The notes under the pieces: generated by a model | What the model was told of the DNA's origin: nothing | Databases searched by the model: none | The model's input: the letters and a program-made list of their open reading frames with translations, nothing else | Origin: Proteles cristata cristata | Lineage: Eukaryota > Chordata > Mammalia > Carnivora > Hyaenidae | Reading direction: 5' to 3' | Assembly: GCA_017311185.1 (NCBI GenBank) | Contig: JAESUZ010003488.1 | Coordinates: forward strand, 1 to 64,000 | DNA length: 64,000 bases | Part shown: positions 10,679 to 23,074 of the stretch, piece by piece | Layout: each line of letters starts with the position of its first letter | Position numbering within the stretch: position 1 is the stretch's first letter | Made by a program: the position numbers and the translations under genes

Positions 10679-10690
10679 CCCTTTCTGTCA

Positions 10691-13084
10691 TTTATGTATT
10701 TGTTTTCTACTCTCATACAGAATCCCCGGATGAAGAAATGCTGGGCCCTCAGCACTTTGTTGAGGAGATGGCCATGGCCTAACTTGCCTCTTTCAGTCCA
10801 TCCCATGCCTCCTCGTCTGTCCCCCTACCAGATCATTCTAAGGTACCACTTGTTTCACTCTCTGCTTGTACATTGTCAGTGTTGATAGCGTCAAGATGGC
10901 ACCGTCATCCCGGCATAACATGTCCCCATTATCTGGCACCTGATTTCATGATAGTCTCCCAGATGAACCTGGACTCAGTCAAAATAGTGTCTTTACTGGC
11001 CTCCACTGGTCTCACACAGACCCCAGCCCTCTCTGCCTGGCAATTCCTCCCTGTCCTTCATGGTCCAAAGGAAGTCCTACGTTCTTTAGTCTCTTACCCA
11101 TTAGCCTTGCATGGTGTTCGAAGTTTTCCTGGGTATGTTTTGGGCTTGGAGCATAGTGAGAAGTGACTGTAATTGAACTTGGACCCAGAGGGCCTCAATT
11201 TAAGACTCTGAACCCTCTTCTTCACCCATAAATTATGGAAAATAATACACACTTCACAGATAGTACATGTGGAAGCAATTCCTAAACTCTGCAGTACTAA
11301 ACAAATATCAGTTATTGTGAGATTGTCTTCCCATGGAAGACTTTCAAAGCAAGGAGTGGGATGCTTGCAAATGATGCTATACAAAGATTGACTTTGTGAC
11401 AGTCCCTGGGTGGCTGGATGGAGAGAAAGAGTTTGGAGGCCAGGAGACCTGTTAGGAGGCTGGCTCTACAGTCGAGACAAGAGGAAATGGAACCCGGACA
11501 AGGAACGATTGATGGGCACAGAGTAGGGAGGAAGGCCCGACCAGCCCAGGTGGTTACTGAAGGAAAAGGGAGGTCGGTGCCAACAGCGGTGCTGGTGGTT
11601 AAGGCTGGAAATGCAGACGAGCTCTCTGAGGGACGAGGAAAGGTAAGGCAAACGTCAGGCATCACAGGAAGGATACTGAAAGGGAGTATGAGATTAGGAG
11701 ATAGGAACAGGCTACACACACCAGCTCCTTCCGGGTGACTGATCCTTCAGTTACTGGCACTTCTGTAAATTTCCAAAGGGATCAAGAGGAGACCGGCGAC
11801 CATGAAACAAAGAGCAAATTGGGATGACTGTCCCGGGGGGCAGGTGTTGCCTTGTGTCATCCTCACCAGGGTCTTTCTCCATGCAGATATAGACCCCACC
11901 TCCCCAAGCAGATTGTCCAGCTCTTCAAACGCCTCCTGTCTTCCAAGTCTGTAGAGCCTCCACAGAGCCAACGTTTCTACAGAGCAAGTGGTCAGAACAT
12001 ATTACTTGCTTGGTTGCTTGAAAAGGAGAAGCATGGGGTGGGAGAGAATGTTACTTGGTGAAAATTTGGCTGAAGGCAGGGCTGAGTTTGTCTGGTAAAC
12101 TCTTGTGAGTTCTTAGGTAGTCGCAAACATTTAAAAATCAGGAGATTCCAAATATAATCCCAGGCGTTTTATTCCAGCGGGAAACTGCCCCAACACGTGA
12201 GCCCGTACTCTTGCAGGCAATAGGCGTTCAAATAAAAATAAGGCCTGAAAGAGCTCTTGGAGGCTGGGGGGTGGAGGAACCCTCAGAGAAAACATGACCA
12301 GTGCACGGTCATCCCAACGCAGGGGCAAGTGTGGTAGTTATTTTGTGCAGACAGTGCTTTGGAGCTCTCAAAGCAGGAGCGATTAGTTCTGCTTGGGGAA
12401 ATCCAGAAAGGTTTTCTGGAAGAAGTGATAGCTTGGCTGAGTCTGAACGGATGAGTGTGAAGGAGTTATCCAAGGAGCGGAGGGGAATGGAAAGGTATTG
12501 CCAGCAGGGGCCAGGTATGGGTGCAAGAATGTCCTGAGTAGGACTCAGAATGTGGACACGCTCTTGTGGGGCCGAGCACAGGATACAGGGCTGGGAAGGG
12601 CCAGTACAAAAGCTGGTAATATCGACAGTGGCCCGATAGCAAGGATCCAGATCTGCTGAACAACTTGGGAATTGATCTAGAAAGCGATGGAGTAGCATGG
12701 TGGGGAGGAACGGGGTTAAACAGGGGAGGGACATTGTTCAGGTGGTGGTGTTAGAGGCTCACTCTGATGGCGGTGGGAAAAATGGGTTGGGTAAGGGGAG
12801 AGGCTAGAGGGCTATAGGACAGCACCTACCCTAGGAAAGGAAGTCACCTTCTACTCACCATCCCCACACCTGGCAATGAAGCTAGCTTCCCAGCCGGCCA
12901 GGAGAAGTGCCCCCCAGAGCTGAGAGGGTGGATGTGACTCAGCTAGTTTTTGGCACAGAGGACAGCAGCGGTGAGTGCACTGCTGTGCTTGTTCTCTGAC
13001 CACCAGTGACTGTACCCCAGTGCCTCATAAGGAGAAATGCCTTTCCAGGAGGAAGCGAGGCCACCATACATGCATTCTATTGTA
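10691..13084. other. Intergenic DNA with possible ancient LINE pieces
   Basis: No gene is supported. Two stretches, about 11405-11730 and 12390-12800, resemble parts of one old interspersed repeat with phrases such as CAGGAGACCTGTTAGGAGGCTGGC and GTCTGAACGGATGAGTGTGAAGGAGTTA. I cannot name the family with confidence (L2/L3-like). About 10770-11130 is CT-rich and may be an L2 relic. Confidence 0.4.
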
Positions 13085-13190
13085 ACCCAGTACATCCAAC
13101 TGTAAACTCCTTTTGGCTTATATGTCTTCCCTCCCTCTAGGGACGAGCAGCATCTGACACACAGTAGGTGCTCAGTGAACAGTTAGTGAC
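13085..13190 (+). repeat. L2 LINE 3'-end relic, sense
   Basis: TGTAAACTCCTTTTGGCTTATATGTCTTCC...CATCTGACACACAGTAGGTGCTCAGTGAACAGTTAGTGA fits the L2 3' end ('agcacagtgcctggcacatagtaggtgctcaataaat'). Confidence 0.65.
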
Positions 13191-13270
13191 CTGAAACAGG
13201 GATGCTTCTACAGGATCTGGCCAGTGGCACATTCTGACCCTATATGAGACGCAGAGTACTGTGTTTTCTT

Positions 13271-13307
13271 CTTTTAAAAAAATTTTTAAATGTTTACTTA
13301 GTTTTGA

Positions 13308-13355
<48 letters not shown>

Positions 13356-13524
13356 GTGCGAATGGGGGGAGGGGCAGAGAGAAAGGGAGACACAGAATCA
13401 GAAGCAGGCTCCAGGCTCTAAGCTGTCAGCACAGAGCCTGATGTGAGGCTCCATCCAATGGACCTCGAGATCATGACGTGACCTGAAGTCTGATGCTTAA
13501 CCGACTAAGCCACCAGGCGCCCCA
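13271..13524 (-). mobile_element. Feline SINE with (CA)n expansion, antisense
   Basis: The SINE head GACTAAGCCACCAGGCGCCCC ends at 13523. The body contains an expanded (AC)n of about 44 bp at 13309-13352, in place of the usual GA-rich stretch. TSD AGTACTGTGTTTTCT at 13255-13269 matches AGTACTATATTTTCT at 13525-13539. Confidence 0.93.
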
Positions 13525-13582
13525 AGTACTATATTTTCTAACCAAAAAATCACATGGGGTTTGGTCAGAGACCTTGACATTT

Positions 13583-13670
13583 TCATTCTTGGTTCAGCCA
13601 CTCAAGAGCTCTATGTCTGTGAGCAAGCCACTTAACCTTGCTGATACCCAATTTGCTCACCTATTAAAAA
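13583..13670 (+). repeat. MIR SINE, sense
   Basis: TTCAGCCACTCAAGAGCTCTATGTCTGTGAGCAAGCCACTTAACCTTGCTG is the MIR core (gccacttactagctgtgtgaccttgggcaagt...). It is diverged. Confidence 0.65.
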
Positions 13671-13739
13671 AAAAACAAACAAAACACTAAAGTTTTCTAG
13701 GAGTAGAAGAAGGCACGTGGAAGAACTCTACAAACAGGA

Positions 13740-14160
13740 AAGTACTGTATGACCTAATGTGGCATATCCATAAAATGGAATACTATTCAGCCAAATTAAG
13801 AAGTCCTAATATCTGCCTCCCATATGGGTGAATCTTGAAGACCTGATGGTAAGTGAAAGAAGCCAGACATGGGTCACATCTGGCATGATTCCCTTTATAC
13901 CAAATGTCCATAATAGGCAAATCTATAGATACATAAAGCAGATTAGTGGTTTCCAGGGTGCTAGGCCGGGAGAAGGGAATAAACGTTGCTTAATGGGTAG
14001 GGGGTTTCCTTTGGGGATGATGAACATATTCTGGAACTAGATGTGTGATGGCTGCACACCTTTGTGAATGTACTGAATGCCACCGGATTGTATATTTTCA
14101 AATGGTGAAAATGGTAAATTTTATGTTTGTGTACCTTACCACAGTAAAAAAGCTCCCCCA
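13740..14160 (+). mobile_element. Old L1 3'-end fragment, sense
   Basis: CATATCCATAAAATGGAATACTATTCAGCC, CAGATTAGTGGTTTCCAGGGTGCTAGG and the terminal TGGTAAATTTTATGTTTGTGTACCTTACCACAGTAAAAAAG are hallmarks of an L1M-class 3' UTR. It is 5'-truncated and non-functional. Confidence 0.88.
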
Positions 14161-15564
14161 AAAGTGCTATGTGTGGGTTAAGAATCTTGAGAAGCCATTA
14201 ATTCGTACGTTTTACATGCAGTATCCAATCCATCTTTTGGCCTTCAGAGAACTTGGGCATCCCCACTAAGGAGCCTCTTTCTAAGAGAAGAGCTGGAGTG
14301 GGGGTAGGGGAGGAAAGGAGGAGGTAAGGGGCATCTGAAAAGGGAAGCGGGATGGTATTTGTTTCGTAGATTGCCAGTTGTTCACCCTGTTTGTATTTAA
14401 ATGAAAGGAGGCTTTGAAGTGGGAGCCGCCTCTGAGCAGGGCTTGGGGTTCCTGTCTTGTGTGGTAAAAGTTCAGACTTGTCCAGATCCGTTTCTAGCCA
14501 GAGGTTATTGTTTCTGGTGGAAAAGGCTCAAGTTTTGGTTAATAATACATGAACTGGAAAAGCAGGAGTAAATGGGGGGGCGGGGTGGGGTGGGCAAGGA
14601 ATGAGTTCCCCCTGGACTGATGAAAAGAAGCTTTCGGATTTGGGCTCCATGGTTTGGGAATATCTTTTTTTCACTTACGGTCACTGGATTTTATTTTATT
14701 ATTAATGTTGGTTGCATCTCAGATCAGATGGTCTTTCGTAAAGAACCTCTTTAAGGAAATGCATCGATCAATGAAAGGTAAAAGTGCTAAGCCCTAGCAA
14801 TAACTTGAAGACCTGATGGAATCAGTTTGAGAAAAACCTGGACTATTTGAAAGTCTGTTGAAAATGGCAGGAAATTCACTTGGAGTAGAGTTTGCATATT
14901 TAGAAAAACTTCTCTGCTAGTTGCAGGGTTAAGTGTTCTGCCAACCCACAGAGATTGCAAGTTCCACCGGTCACAATCTTGATGATCTCCAAGAATTAAT
15001 AAAATGTCAAGAGTCTGCAGTGGGCATTCAAAACAACAGCTAATCTAAGTTTCTACAACTCCACAGAGCCAACATGTCAACGTGGTTTACATACATCAGT
15101 GGACGAAGTCTCAACAAACCCTATGAGGGTGATAATTGTAATGATAGTTCATATCTTCACCCTATGTAATTTTATGGGAATTGAGAGTCTAGCCAAATAA
15201 TAAGTTCCAGCCCCTTTTATCTGCCCAGTTCTCAGCACACTCCTGAGGTGTCTGAGGCACTTCTCACCCTAACCTCTTAAAGCAGATTGTAACAATAACA
15301 AGGGTAATGACAAGTTCCCAATCTGCACGGTTCCCTTCATTAAAGGGGCCCTGGGAGCTTCAAAAACACTCATTAATGGAATCTGACAAAGCTGGGAAGG
15401 TGGAAAGACTCACCCATTTCCAGTTTTCTGGTGGCTAAGTGGAGACTGGGTCCCAGAGAGGTGTGAGTCTGGCTCAAGAGGCTTGAGGGTCGAGGGGCAT
15501 TGGGGGTTTTGGGCTACCTTTATCCATGTGACGGGGGAGTGTAGCCTAGGGTTCTGAACTCACA
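14161..15564. other. SINE-free DNA upstream of GPC4 CpG island
   Basis: No gene is seen. A G-rich run at 14573-14594 (GGGGGGCGGGGTGGGGTGGG) could form a G-quadruplex. The absence of SINEs from 13.5 to 20.5 kb, across the promoter, is consistent with selection against insertions near a regulated promoter, but is not proof of it. Confidence 0.5.
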
Positions 15565-15675
15565 ACCTAGCTGCATGCTATTAGCAAGTCGCCTCCCTTT
15601 TCTGGGCCTCAGTTTCCCTACTAGCACAAGGAGGGTTTGGGCCAGGTTTCCAAAGGCTCCGAGGTCATCCCAGAC
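15565..15675 (+). repeat. MIR SINE, sense
   Basis: AGCAAGTCGCCTCCCTTTTCTGGGCCTCAGTTTCCCTACTAGCACAAGGAGGG matches the MIR 3' core (...cctcagtttcctcatctgtaaaatgg). Confidence 0.7.
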
Positions 15676-16230
15676 TGTCCCATCTTCTTGAGCTGGCCGA
15701 TTGCTGGAGGCCTGGGGGAGGGGGGCGCGGGGGGAGGTGGTGATGGTGGTTTTCCCACTTCAGGGTTTGGTTAGCAGAACCAGGCGGGTCTGGGGGAAGG
15801 TGGGGAGGAGAATCCCTGGCGGGGTTTGGCTCCTGGAGCACCGTTGGATGGGAAGCAGGTCTGAGAGGGCCAGGTGAGGGTCTAGGGCCAGCTCTGAGTC
15901 CCAAGTGCCCTGGTGCCTGCAGCAAAACAATTCGAGTCATGCCAGCGTCTTCCCCTCCTGGCCCAGAAACGGGGCAGTTAGGGGCGTCTTTGGGGCGGCC
16001 GGCGTGGGGAGGGGGGGCGTACAGGTATCGAGGTGGGAGGGCTCTGCCCGGCTTTGGCCCACGGTCAGCGAGTCAGGTGGCCGAGCGCAGAAGGCCTGTG
16101 ACTTCGCAGAAGGACCGGGGCTTCGGGACGAGCGCCCAGGGGCGCAGTCCCCCAGGACTTGGGCCCTACACCCCGCAGAAGTTAGCCCTACCTCTTCGGG
16201 TGGGGGGCGGCGGACATCTCCCCGCCTCCC

Positions 16231-16267
16231 GGGAGGAGGGAGGAGGGGAGGGAGGGGAGGGAGGGAG
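16231..16267 (+). promoter_or_regulatory. Homopurine G-run, G-quadruplex motif
   Basis: An uninterrupted 37 bp A/G stretch holds eight runs of at least two Gs and at least four runs of three or more (GGGAGGAGGGAGGAGGGG and on). It lies about 720 bp upstream of the ATG, inside the CpG island. It satisfies the usual G3+N1-7 quadruplex pattern. Function is inferred only. Confidence 0.75.
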
Positions 16268-16512
16268 CCTCGCGGGGCGTGTCGCGCGAGGGAGCGCCGC
16301 GCGCCCGGTGCGGCCCCCTAGGAAGTGGATTTGGCCGCTCCGGATCCCAGCCCGCCTCCAGGTTTTCTCCCGTCCCGGCCCTGCGTGCTCCCGCCCGTCT
16401 CCGGCCCACCCCCCCCCCCCAGCCGCCCGCCCCCTCCCCGAGTGCCGCCCGCTGGGCCAAGTTTGCCGAGCGTCGCCGCGCACGCCGGCCAGTCAATCAG
16501 CGGCGGAGCTGA

Positions 16513-17490
<978 letters not shown>

Positions 17491-17929
17491 TGACGAGAGG
17501 CCGGGCGTGGGGTGAGGGTCGCTAGTGGGGTGTGTGTGTGTGTGGGGGGGCAAACTAGAGCTTGCCAGATTCCGGGGGACGCCAAACGTGGAACTTGACT
17601 GGAGGTTTCATTGACGTTCTTTAAAAACCCTCTCCCCGCGCCTCTTCCACGGCTGACGGGGATTAGGAGTTTTAGTAGGTCCAGCGGCGTTAGAAGCCGC
17701 CTTTAAAAAGCAAACGACTTTCCAACCCACCAAACCCTGACTTTTGGGAAGTCTCCTGCTTTCCGGAAGGTACTGGACGGGTAGGGTACTTCCCCCACCC
17801 CCTTTCTTTTTTCTCACCTCATTTTCAGGGTTAATTGCACATTCAATTACAAACCTTTGAAAGGACTGACTACAGGAAACCTGAATCTCAGTTTGGAGAT
17901 GGTTATGCACAAGGAGACGCCTTAGCCTG

Positions 17930-18345
17930 TGAAAAAGTTCACCGGATTTCGGCGCTGGGGGGTGCGTGGCGTGTCGGTGGAAGCCCCTGTCGGAGCGCAG
18001 GGGAAGCGGCTTTTCGGCGGGCACCCCTCGCCCCTCCTCGCGAGGCTGGCGGCGGCCGGCGGATCCGCTCCGGGTCGCGGTCTCATTCGCCCAGGGCAAC
18101 TGTTGCGCGCAGCCCCGCGGGCCGCGCCAGGGCCAGCGGCGGCGCAGGTAGCCGGTTCGCCCGGAGGCTTCAGAGAGAGCCTCGAATCTAGCTGGCTGGT
18201 GGCCAGCGTAACCTAACGGGGAAGGGAGCGATTCGAGCCCCCGGGGGCCAAGCCTCCATTCCGAACCTTTCATGGAAGTGAGCAGAGCGCGCCTTTGCCT
18301 CGCGGTGCTGGTCACCCGGGTGGGGCGGGCTGGGGGCCGGCGGCC
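17930..18345. promoter_or_regulatory. GC/CpG-rich shoulder in proximal intron 1
   Basis: A second CpG-dense segment, separated from the main island by a less GC-rich gap (17500-17900). Overlapping open frames in three frames on the + strand show no protein-like character. It may be an extension of the promoter island or an intragenic regulatory element. Confidence 0.5.
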
Positions 18346-19736
18346 AGCAAAGGAAATACTGTAATTTCAACCAGGCGCTTGTAGAGGCTTAGGAAGACGT
18401 GGGGGTCATTTTTTGGAAGGGCTATTAATAACCTTGGAGATTAAGTGCAGTCATCAATTACATATAAATTACAAAGGTAATTGAGGGAAGTCGCGGGGCA
18501 CTTTCCGAGTGTATTCTGCATCTGTCTAGAAATAGAACTCAAGAAATTGTTGGAGCAGCCTAGGAGCTCACTGCACCTTGGCAGTTACCGAATAATTCGC
18601 ACGCCACTGATTAGAGACTGTTTGCCCTTGAGCTGCTTGTCTTTTTGGGAACTCAAGTATGTCCTCACAGCGGCACGATTTTATTGGTTTAGAGCCCTGA
18701 AAAGCCTTCTTTCTTTCCCCTCTCCCTCCCGCCCCGCCCGAAAAAGTGAAGTGAACCAGCAGCCCCTGAAGCTTGGGGGCTCCACAGGTCAGACCTGGGG
18801 TCTTTGTGCCCCGCACGTCTTGGGCCTGGGCCCAGCAGAGATGATTGGCGTGAAGGTTACAGTTGTCATTCCCACATTTTGCAGGGATAGATGTGGCGAT
18901 GCACTTAATGGGAATGTGACAAGTTTTCATCTTCTGCTCCTGCAAACAATATGTGCCTTTGAGCCGGACTGGAGGCTTTCAGGGAGTGGGTTGTGAAATT
19001 GCCCTCCCTACTTTCTCCAACTTGGCTCCGTGCGGGCTCCTAATGGCAGGACATCTTCCCCAGCCAGCATCTCCGGAAAAAGGAAGTTTGAAGGATGCTC
19101 AGGGAAGGTGCTAGGTGTTCCCTCTGATTGTCCTGGTCCCCGGCAAACACCTGAGTGATATTTTTGCATAAATGTCTATCTGGACATTCCCCCCACCCCA
19201 AACATAGGAGAGTTATTAGCGACCAGCAGCAGGAAATGGAAGCTAATGTGCTCACACCCAAAACATTTTATTCTTTTTGTCTTGTCCTTCATCTCCCTCC
19301 CAGGGCTGCTGCTTTTATTTCCCCTTTTGAATGACCTACTGGACTGCATTCTCCTGAGGAACAAAGGAAGTGCCTTTTTAGCTGGAATCCTTGGAAGACC
19401 ACCAAGGACTTTAGCTCAGGCAGTGCAATTTCGCACCACTTTCAACAATAACAAAAATGCATGACTGAATGGCTCAAAAATGTGGAGTGTTAGAGGCATT
19501 CATTTGAGCCTAGGACACTGTCACAACACAGACAGACCCAAGTAAATACCTTTAGACGGCCAGTATAGAAATGGGTAATCTTTACCATCGCCCTGGCCTG
19601 TCCAGATGCATACATTAGCCTTGTCTTCCCCTGGGCTACACTCAGATAGTTTTGGTCATTTTGGGAAGCATAGTCAATATAGTGACTTGTGTTCGGATTC
19701 AGCCCATGTCCGAATGAATGGCTAGGCACTTTCTCT
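18346..19736. other. Proximal intron 1, repeat-free
   Basis: No repeats are recognised. At 18420-18485 an AT-rich cluster (ATTAATAACC, CATCAATTACATATAAATTAC, GGTAATTGAG) holds several TAATTA/ATTA homeodomain-type cores close to the CpG shoulder. A 171-codon open frame at 18481-18996 begins at TTG and has no recognisable features. Confidence 0.45.
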
Positions 19737-19737
19737 G

Positions 19738-19739
<2 letters not shown>

Positions 19740-19790
<51 letters not shown>

Positions 19791-19806
19791 TCTCTCTCTC
19801 TCTCTC
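19740..19806 (+). repeat. (TG)25 plus (TC)9 microsatellite
   Basis: An uninterrupted TG run covers 19740-19789 and passes directly into a TC run to 19806, followed by a G-rich sequence. Length and purity make it likely to be polymorphic. Confidence 0.98.
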
Positions 19807-20529
19807 GGGGTGGGGGTGGGGTGATCTATTTTTTTTTTAAGTGCAAAAAGTCCAGGATTGTTTTCCATGCAAAAGGTCACAAGGTCTGGGTGCCTAGCTC
19901 CAGGCTTCGCCCAAGTTTAAGGTTTTATTCCCGATGGCCTTGTACTTGCTTTCTAGAGGTTTGAACAGCCTTGAAGAATACTGTGTTCTTAAGGAGTCTC
20001 AGTCTTTTTAGATCATAATTAAGATAATTTGATGTGCTCTCAAGGGTATCAGGGACTATATCATGCTGACAGTGCTTACCCCTGCATTGCCTATCTGCTT
20101 GACCCCCATTCTTATCAAATAATGGGTAGATCAAAAGGGATCTTTAACACAAAGGATAGGTTTTTGTTCAGCTTTCAATGGACATATCTTTTTGGAGCAC
20201 CCTACTATGTGCAGTATTGTGTGCTCGGTCATCGAGGCAGCACGAAGGGTCAGAGAGGTCTCTGCCACCAGGGCCTTTCCAGGTAGCAGGGAGATGAGCT
20301 GTACGTAATTGGTTTGGGAAGTGCCATCTGAGTGGTGCAGAGGAGGAGCAAGGGGTGCCCACAAGAGTTCCAAGGGAGAAGGGATTGGGACCAGATTATC
20401 ATCTAAGTAATGCCAGTTTGCTAGTAAAAAATGATAATCGGAAATTTAACAATCTGTTTACACTGTGCTTCCCCTCCAAAAGACAGGTTGATGTAGAGAG
20501 ATGCAGCAGTTGGCATCTGATGTTATTTT
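19807..20529. other. Intron 1, nothing assignable
   Basis: Single-copy-looking. GGAGCACCCTACTATGTGCAGTATTGTGTGCTCGG at about 20194 resembles an old L2/L3-type LINE fragment, but only weakly. Confidence 0.45.
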
Positions 20530-20643
20530 TATTTCTTTAAAGTTTTTACTTTCAGGAATTTCTGCACCCGACATGGGGCTCGAACTCATGACTCTGAGAT
20601 CAGGAGTCACATGTTCCACCCGCTGAGCCAGCCAGGCGGCTCA
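20530..20643 (-). mobile_element. Older, short carnivore SINE, antisense
   Basis: TCTGCACCCGACATGGGGCTCGAACTCATGACTCTGAGATCAGGAGTCACATG...GCTGAGCCAGCCAGGCGGCTC is the reverse complement of the short SINE type. The flanking repeat is weak (TTGGCA). Confidence 0.88.
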
Positions 20644-20718
20644 ACCATTGGCACTTTATTCCTAATCTAATTTTTGCTGAAATTGTCTTTAAGAGTGAGG
20701 CAGTTGGTTAGAGATCTT

Positions 20719-20899
20719 TATTTTTACTCTTTATTTTTGAGAGAGAGCATGCGAGCGGGGTTGGGGCAGAGGGAGAGATTTGGAAATGGGCTCCACACTG
20801 TCAGCACAGAGCCCTATGCAGGGCTCGAACTCACAAGCCATGAGATCATGACCTGAACTGAAGTCAGATGTTTAACCGACTGAGCCACCCAGGTGCCCC
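20719..20899 (-). mobile_element. Feline tRNA-Lys SINE, antisense
   Basis: It runs from a TTTATTTTTGAGAGAGAGC tail/body through CAGAGCCCTATGCAGGGCTCG to GAGCCACCCAGGTGCCCC. TSDs TAGAGATCTT (20709-20718) and TAGAGATATT (20900-20909) flank it. Confidence 0.93.
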
Positions 20900-21146
20900 T
20901 AGAGATATTCTTAAGCTTGCCATCCGTCTCTTTCATAGGGACATGAAGGATAAAGGAGAAGTTTGTGTCATAGTTGTGATTTTGGAGTTTGTTTCCAGTT
21001 CCCATTTATGTCTATGAGCAGTGCACTTGCAGGCACATGCACACGTATTTGCACACGTATGCCTCAAAGGATTCTGGGAATGACAAGCTGTCCTAGGATT
21101 ATGTGGCAAAAAGTGTACATGTGCATTGGAGAGGTAGGCATACTTT

Positions 21147-21186
21147 TTAAGAATTTATTTTAAAGCATCCATGAGTGGGGGAGAGG

Positions 21187-21224
<38 letters not shown>

Positions 21225-21350
21225 CAGACACCATCCCAACCAAGCAGGCTCCATGCTTAGCACAAGGGCTCCACCCCACCATCCTGGGATAATGGCCTGA
21301 GCCGGAACCAAGAGTCAGATGCTCAACCAGCTGAGCCGCCCAGGCTCCCT
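21147..21350 (-). mobile_element. Diverged carnivore SINE, antisense
   Basis: It contains a (GA)n body near 21190-21218 and ends CTGAGCCGCCCAGGCTCCC. TSDs GGTAGGCATACTTTT (from 21133) and GGTAGGCATATTTT (from 21351) are clear, although the body is quite diverged. Confidence 0.92.
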
Positions 21351-21364
21351 GGTAGGCATATTTT

Positions 21365-21950
21365 CTGATACCGAGTTGATTATCGTATGTAAGACAGCAT
21401 ATGTCCTCAAGATTTACATTTCCTCTTTCCCACTTAAGTAGGTGGTGGGTTGGATTTTGCAGAGAACTTGTGATCTTCTATTCTGTTGGAATCCTCAGTT
21501 TGGTTTCCCTGAAGAAAGAGGGTCTAATTGGGCCACAGAGCCCATCAGTATAGAGGTTGTCCCAAGTAATATAGAAACTATTTCCTGGACGTGCTCAAAA
21601 CAGAACAATGAAAGTTCTGGCTTATGCAGCTCAATCTGTAGTTAGAACATACAAATATAAGATGTTTGATTCAGTATAATTACTATTTTCCTTTTTGATT
21701 GGACTCACACTGGGTTGCATGCAATTTCAGGATTAGCTGGAGACTAGACTGAAGAATGGAAAGGAAGTTTCTTGTTGTCTCTCCCAGGGAAACAACATCA
21801 GTGTTGATCTGAATCAGTTGGAAGGGACTCTCTGGCTCCCCAGTAACATTGACTGCTTTAGTACTGGGGTGGTTCCCACATGTGTTCGCAAAACGTGTGT
21901 TTTGGCCTCATGAAAAGAGCTTGAAGCTATTGACTGCTTTCTCTGGACCT
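21365..21950. other. Intron 1, nothing assignable
   Basis: Single-copy-looking sequence with no recognisable repeat or gene. Confidence 0.5.
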
Positions 21951-22145
21951 GGTCCCCAGCTAAGGGCTTTACATACTATCTCATTTAAAACCCACAACAA
22001 CCATATGAAGGAAGAAGTATTATTATCTTCATCCTCCTCTTTTTACGAGACAAGAAAACAGATGCAAAGAGATCTGCAAATAGATTCGCAGTCTCACAGC
22101 TAGCGGATGGTAGAGGTGGGATCTGAACCCGGGTCTTCCCTGACC
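21951..22145 (-). repeat. MIR SINE, antisense (near full length)
   Basis: GGGCTTTACATACTATCTCATTTAAAACCCACAACAACC through CACAGCTAGCGGATGGTAGAGGTGGGATCTGAACCCGGG follows the MIR reverse complement over about 190 bp. Confidence 0.85.
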
Positions 22146-22555
22146 CAGAATAACAGTCTGTGCTACGTGGTACAGATGGAGAGACAAGATACCTTCTCAA
22201 CTCCCTCCCCTGGAGGGCTGGTTTCAGAAATAGAAGCTAGAAGATGACCATCAACTAGCAAAAGACCATCACTGCCCTGTTCTGATGCTGTAGTAGAGAG
22301 AGGATCCAGTCATGTCCTTTGCGGGCTACGTGTTCATACCTGGACAATCTAGTGCTAACAGTAGAAGGAATATAAATTGCATTCCTTGGGCCATGGGGAG
22401 CTGGTGATGGTTGCTAAGTTGGAGAATGTTATTAGTCAACTGTTCTAGGAAGATAACTAGTGCCACTGGGAGTTAAGGGTCGGTGAGCCAAGGGAAATAA
22501 CAGCACTGAGAGCTGTCGTGAAACTGTTTGAAGTATGCATTTCTCTAAAAAATTT
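22146..22555. other. Intron 1, nothing assignable
   Basis: Single-copy-looking sequence, no gene or clear repeat. Confidence 0.45.
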
Positions 22556-22561
22556 ATTTCC

Positions 22562-22730
22562 AGGGCACCTGGGTGACTCGGTTAAACGTTCGACTTCGGT
22601 TCAGGCCGTGATCTTGCCATTCGTGAGTTTGAGCCCTGCTTCAGGCTCTCCACTACGCATAGCCTGCTTGGGATTCTCTCTCCCTCTCTCGTGCACACTT
22701 TCAAAATAAAAATGATAAAATATTTAAAGA
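22562..22730 (+). mobile_element. Feline tRNA-Lys SINE, sense
   Basis: The head CAGGGCACCTGGGTGACTCGGTTAAACG runs to the tail TTTCAAAATAAAAATGATAAAATATTT. It is shorter than usual in the pyrimidine body. It abuts an antisense L1 relic, into which it probably inserted. Confidence 0.88.
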
Positions 22731-22862
22731 AATTGTTTTGGTTCCAGTATCGCTAACGTACAGCATTGTGTCAGTTTCAGGTGTACAGGATCGTGACTCC
22801 ACCTACATATGCAGTTCTTCACCAACCCCTCTGCCTTCCTTTTGTCTGTTATCTTCTCGTTC
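22731..22862 (-). mobile_element. Old L1 fragment, antisense
   Basis: AGCATTGTGTCAGTTTCAGGTGTACAGGATCGTGACTCCACCTACATATGCAG is the antisense of an L1M 3' UTR segment. The same phrase occurs at 62610-62640 in a longer copy. Confidence 0.7.
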
Positions 22863-23074
22863 CATTACCAGCTTCATTTCCTTAACTGCAGTGCTTTGAA
22901 TGGAGTCCTTCCTCCACTTTGAGCTTCCGTGGCATCAAGTATCACAAATGATACCTTCATTAAGTCATTTATGAACTCCCCAGGGGTGCATGCCCTCTCC
23001 TCCTAGTTCTTTGCTTGAGTCAGATCGATGGTCTTTGCTCATAACTGTCTCTCATGTTATAGTTAATTGTGCGT

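Noticed and set aside
10886..10905. YY1-like AAGATGGC motif near 10893
   Set aside because: A single 8 bp match in intergenic DNA without a CpG island or start-site context is expected by chance.
13137..13446. Open frames rich in alternating His/Thr or Cys/Val
   Set aside because: These are translations of a (CA)n microsatellite within a SINE. The same applies to frames over 19740-19806 and 56926-57481.
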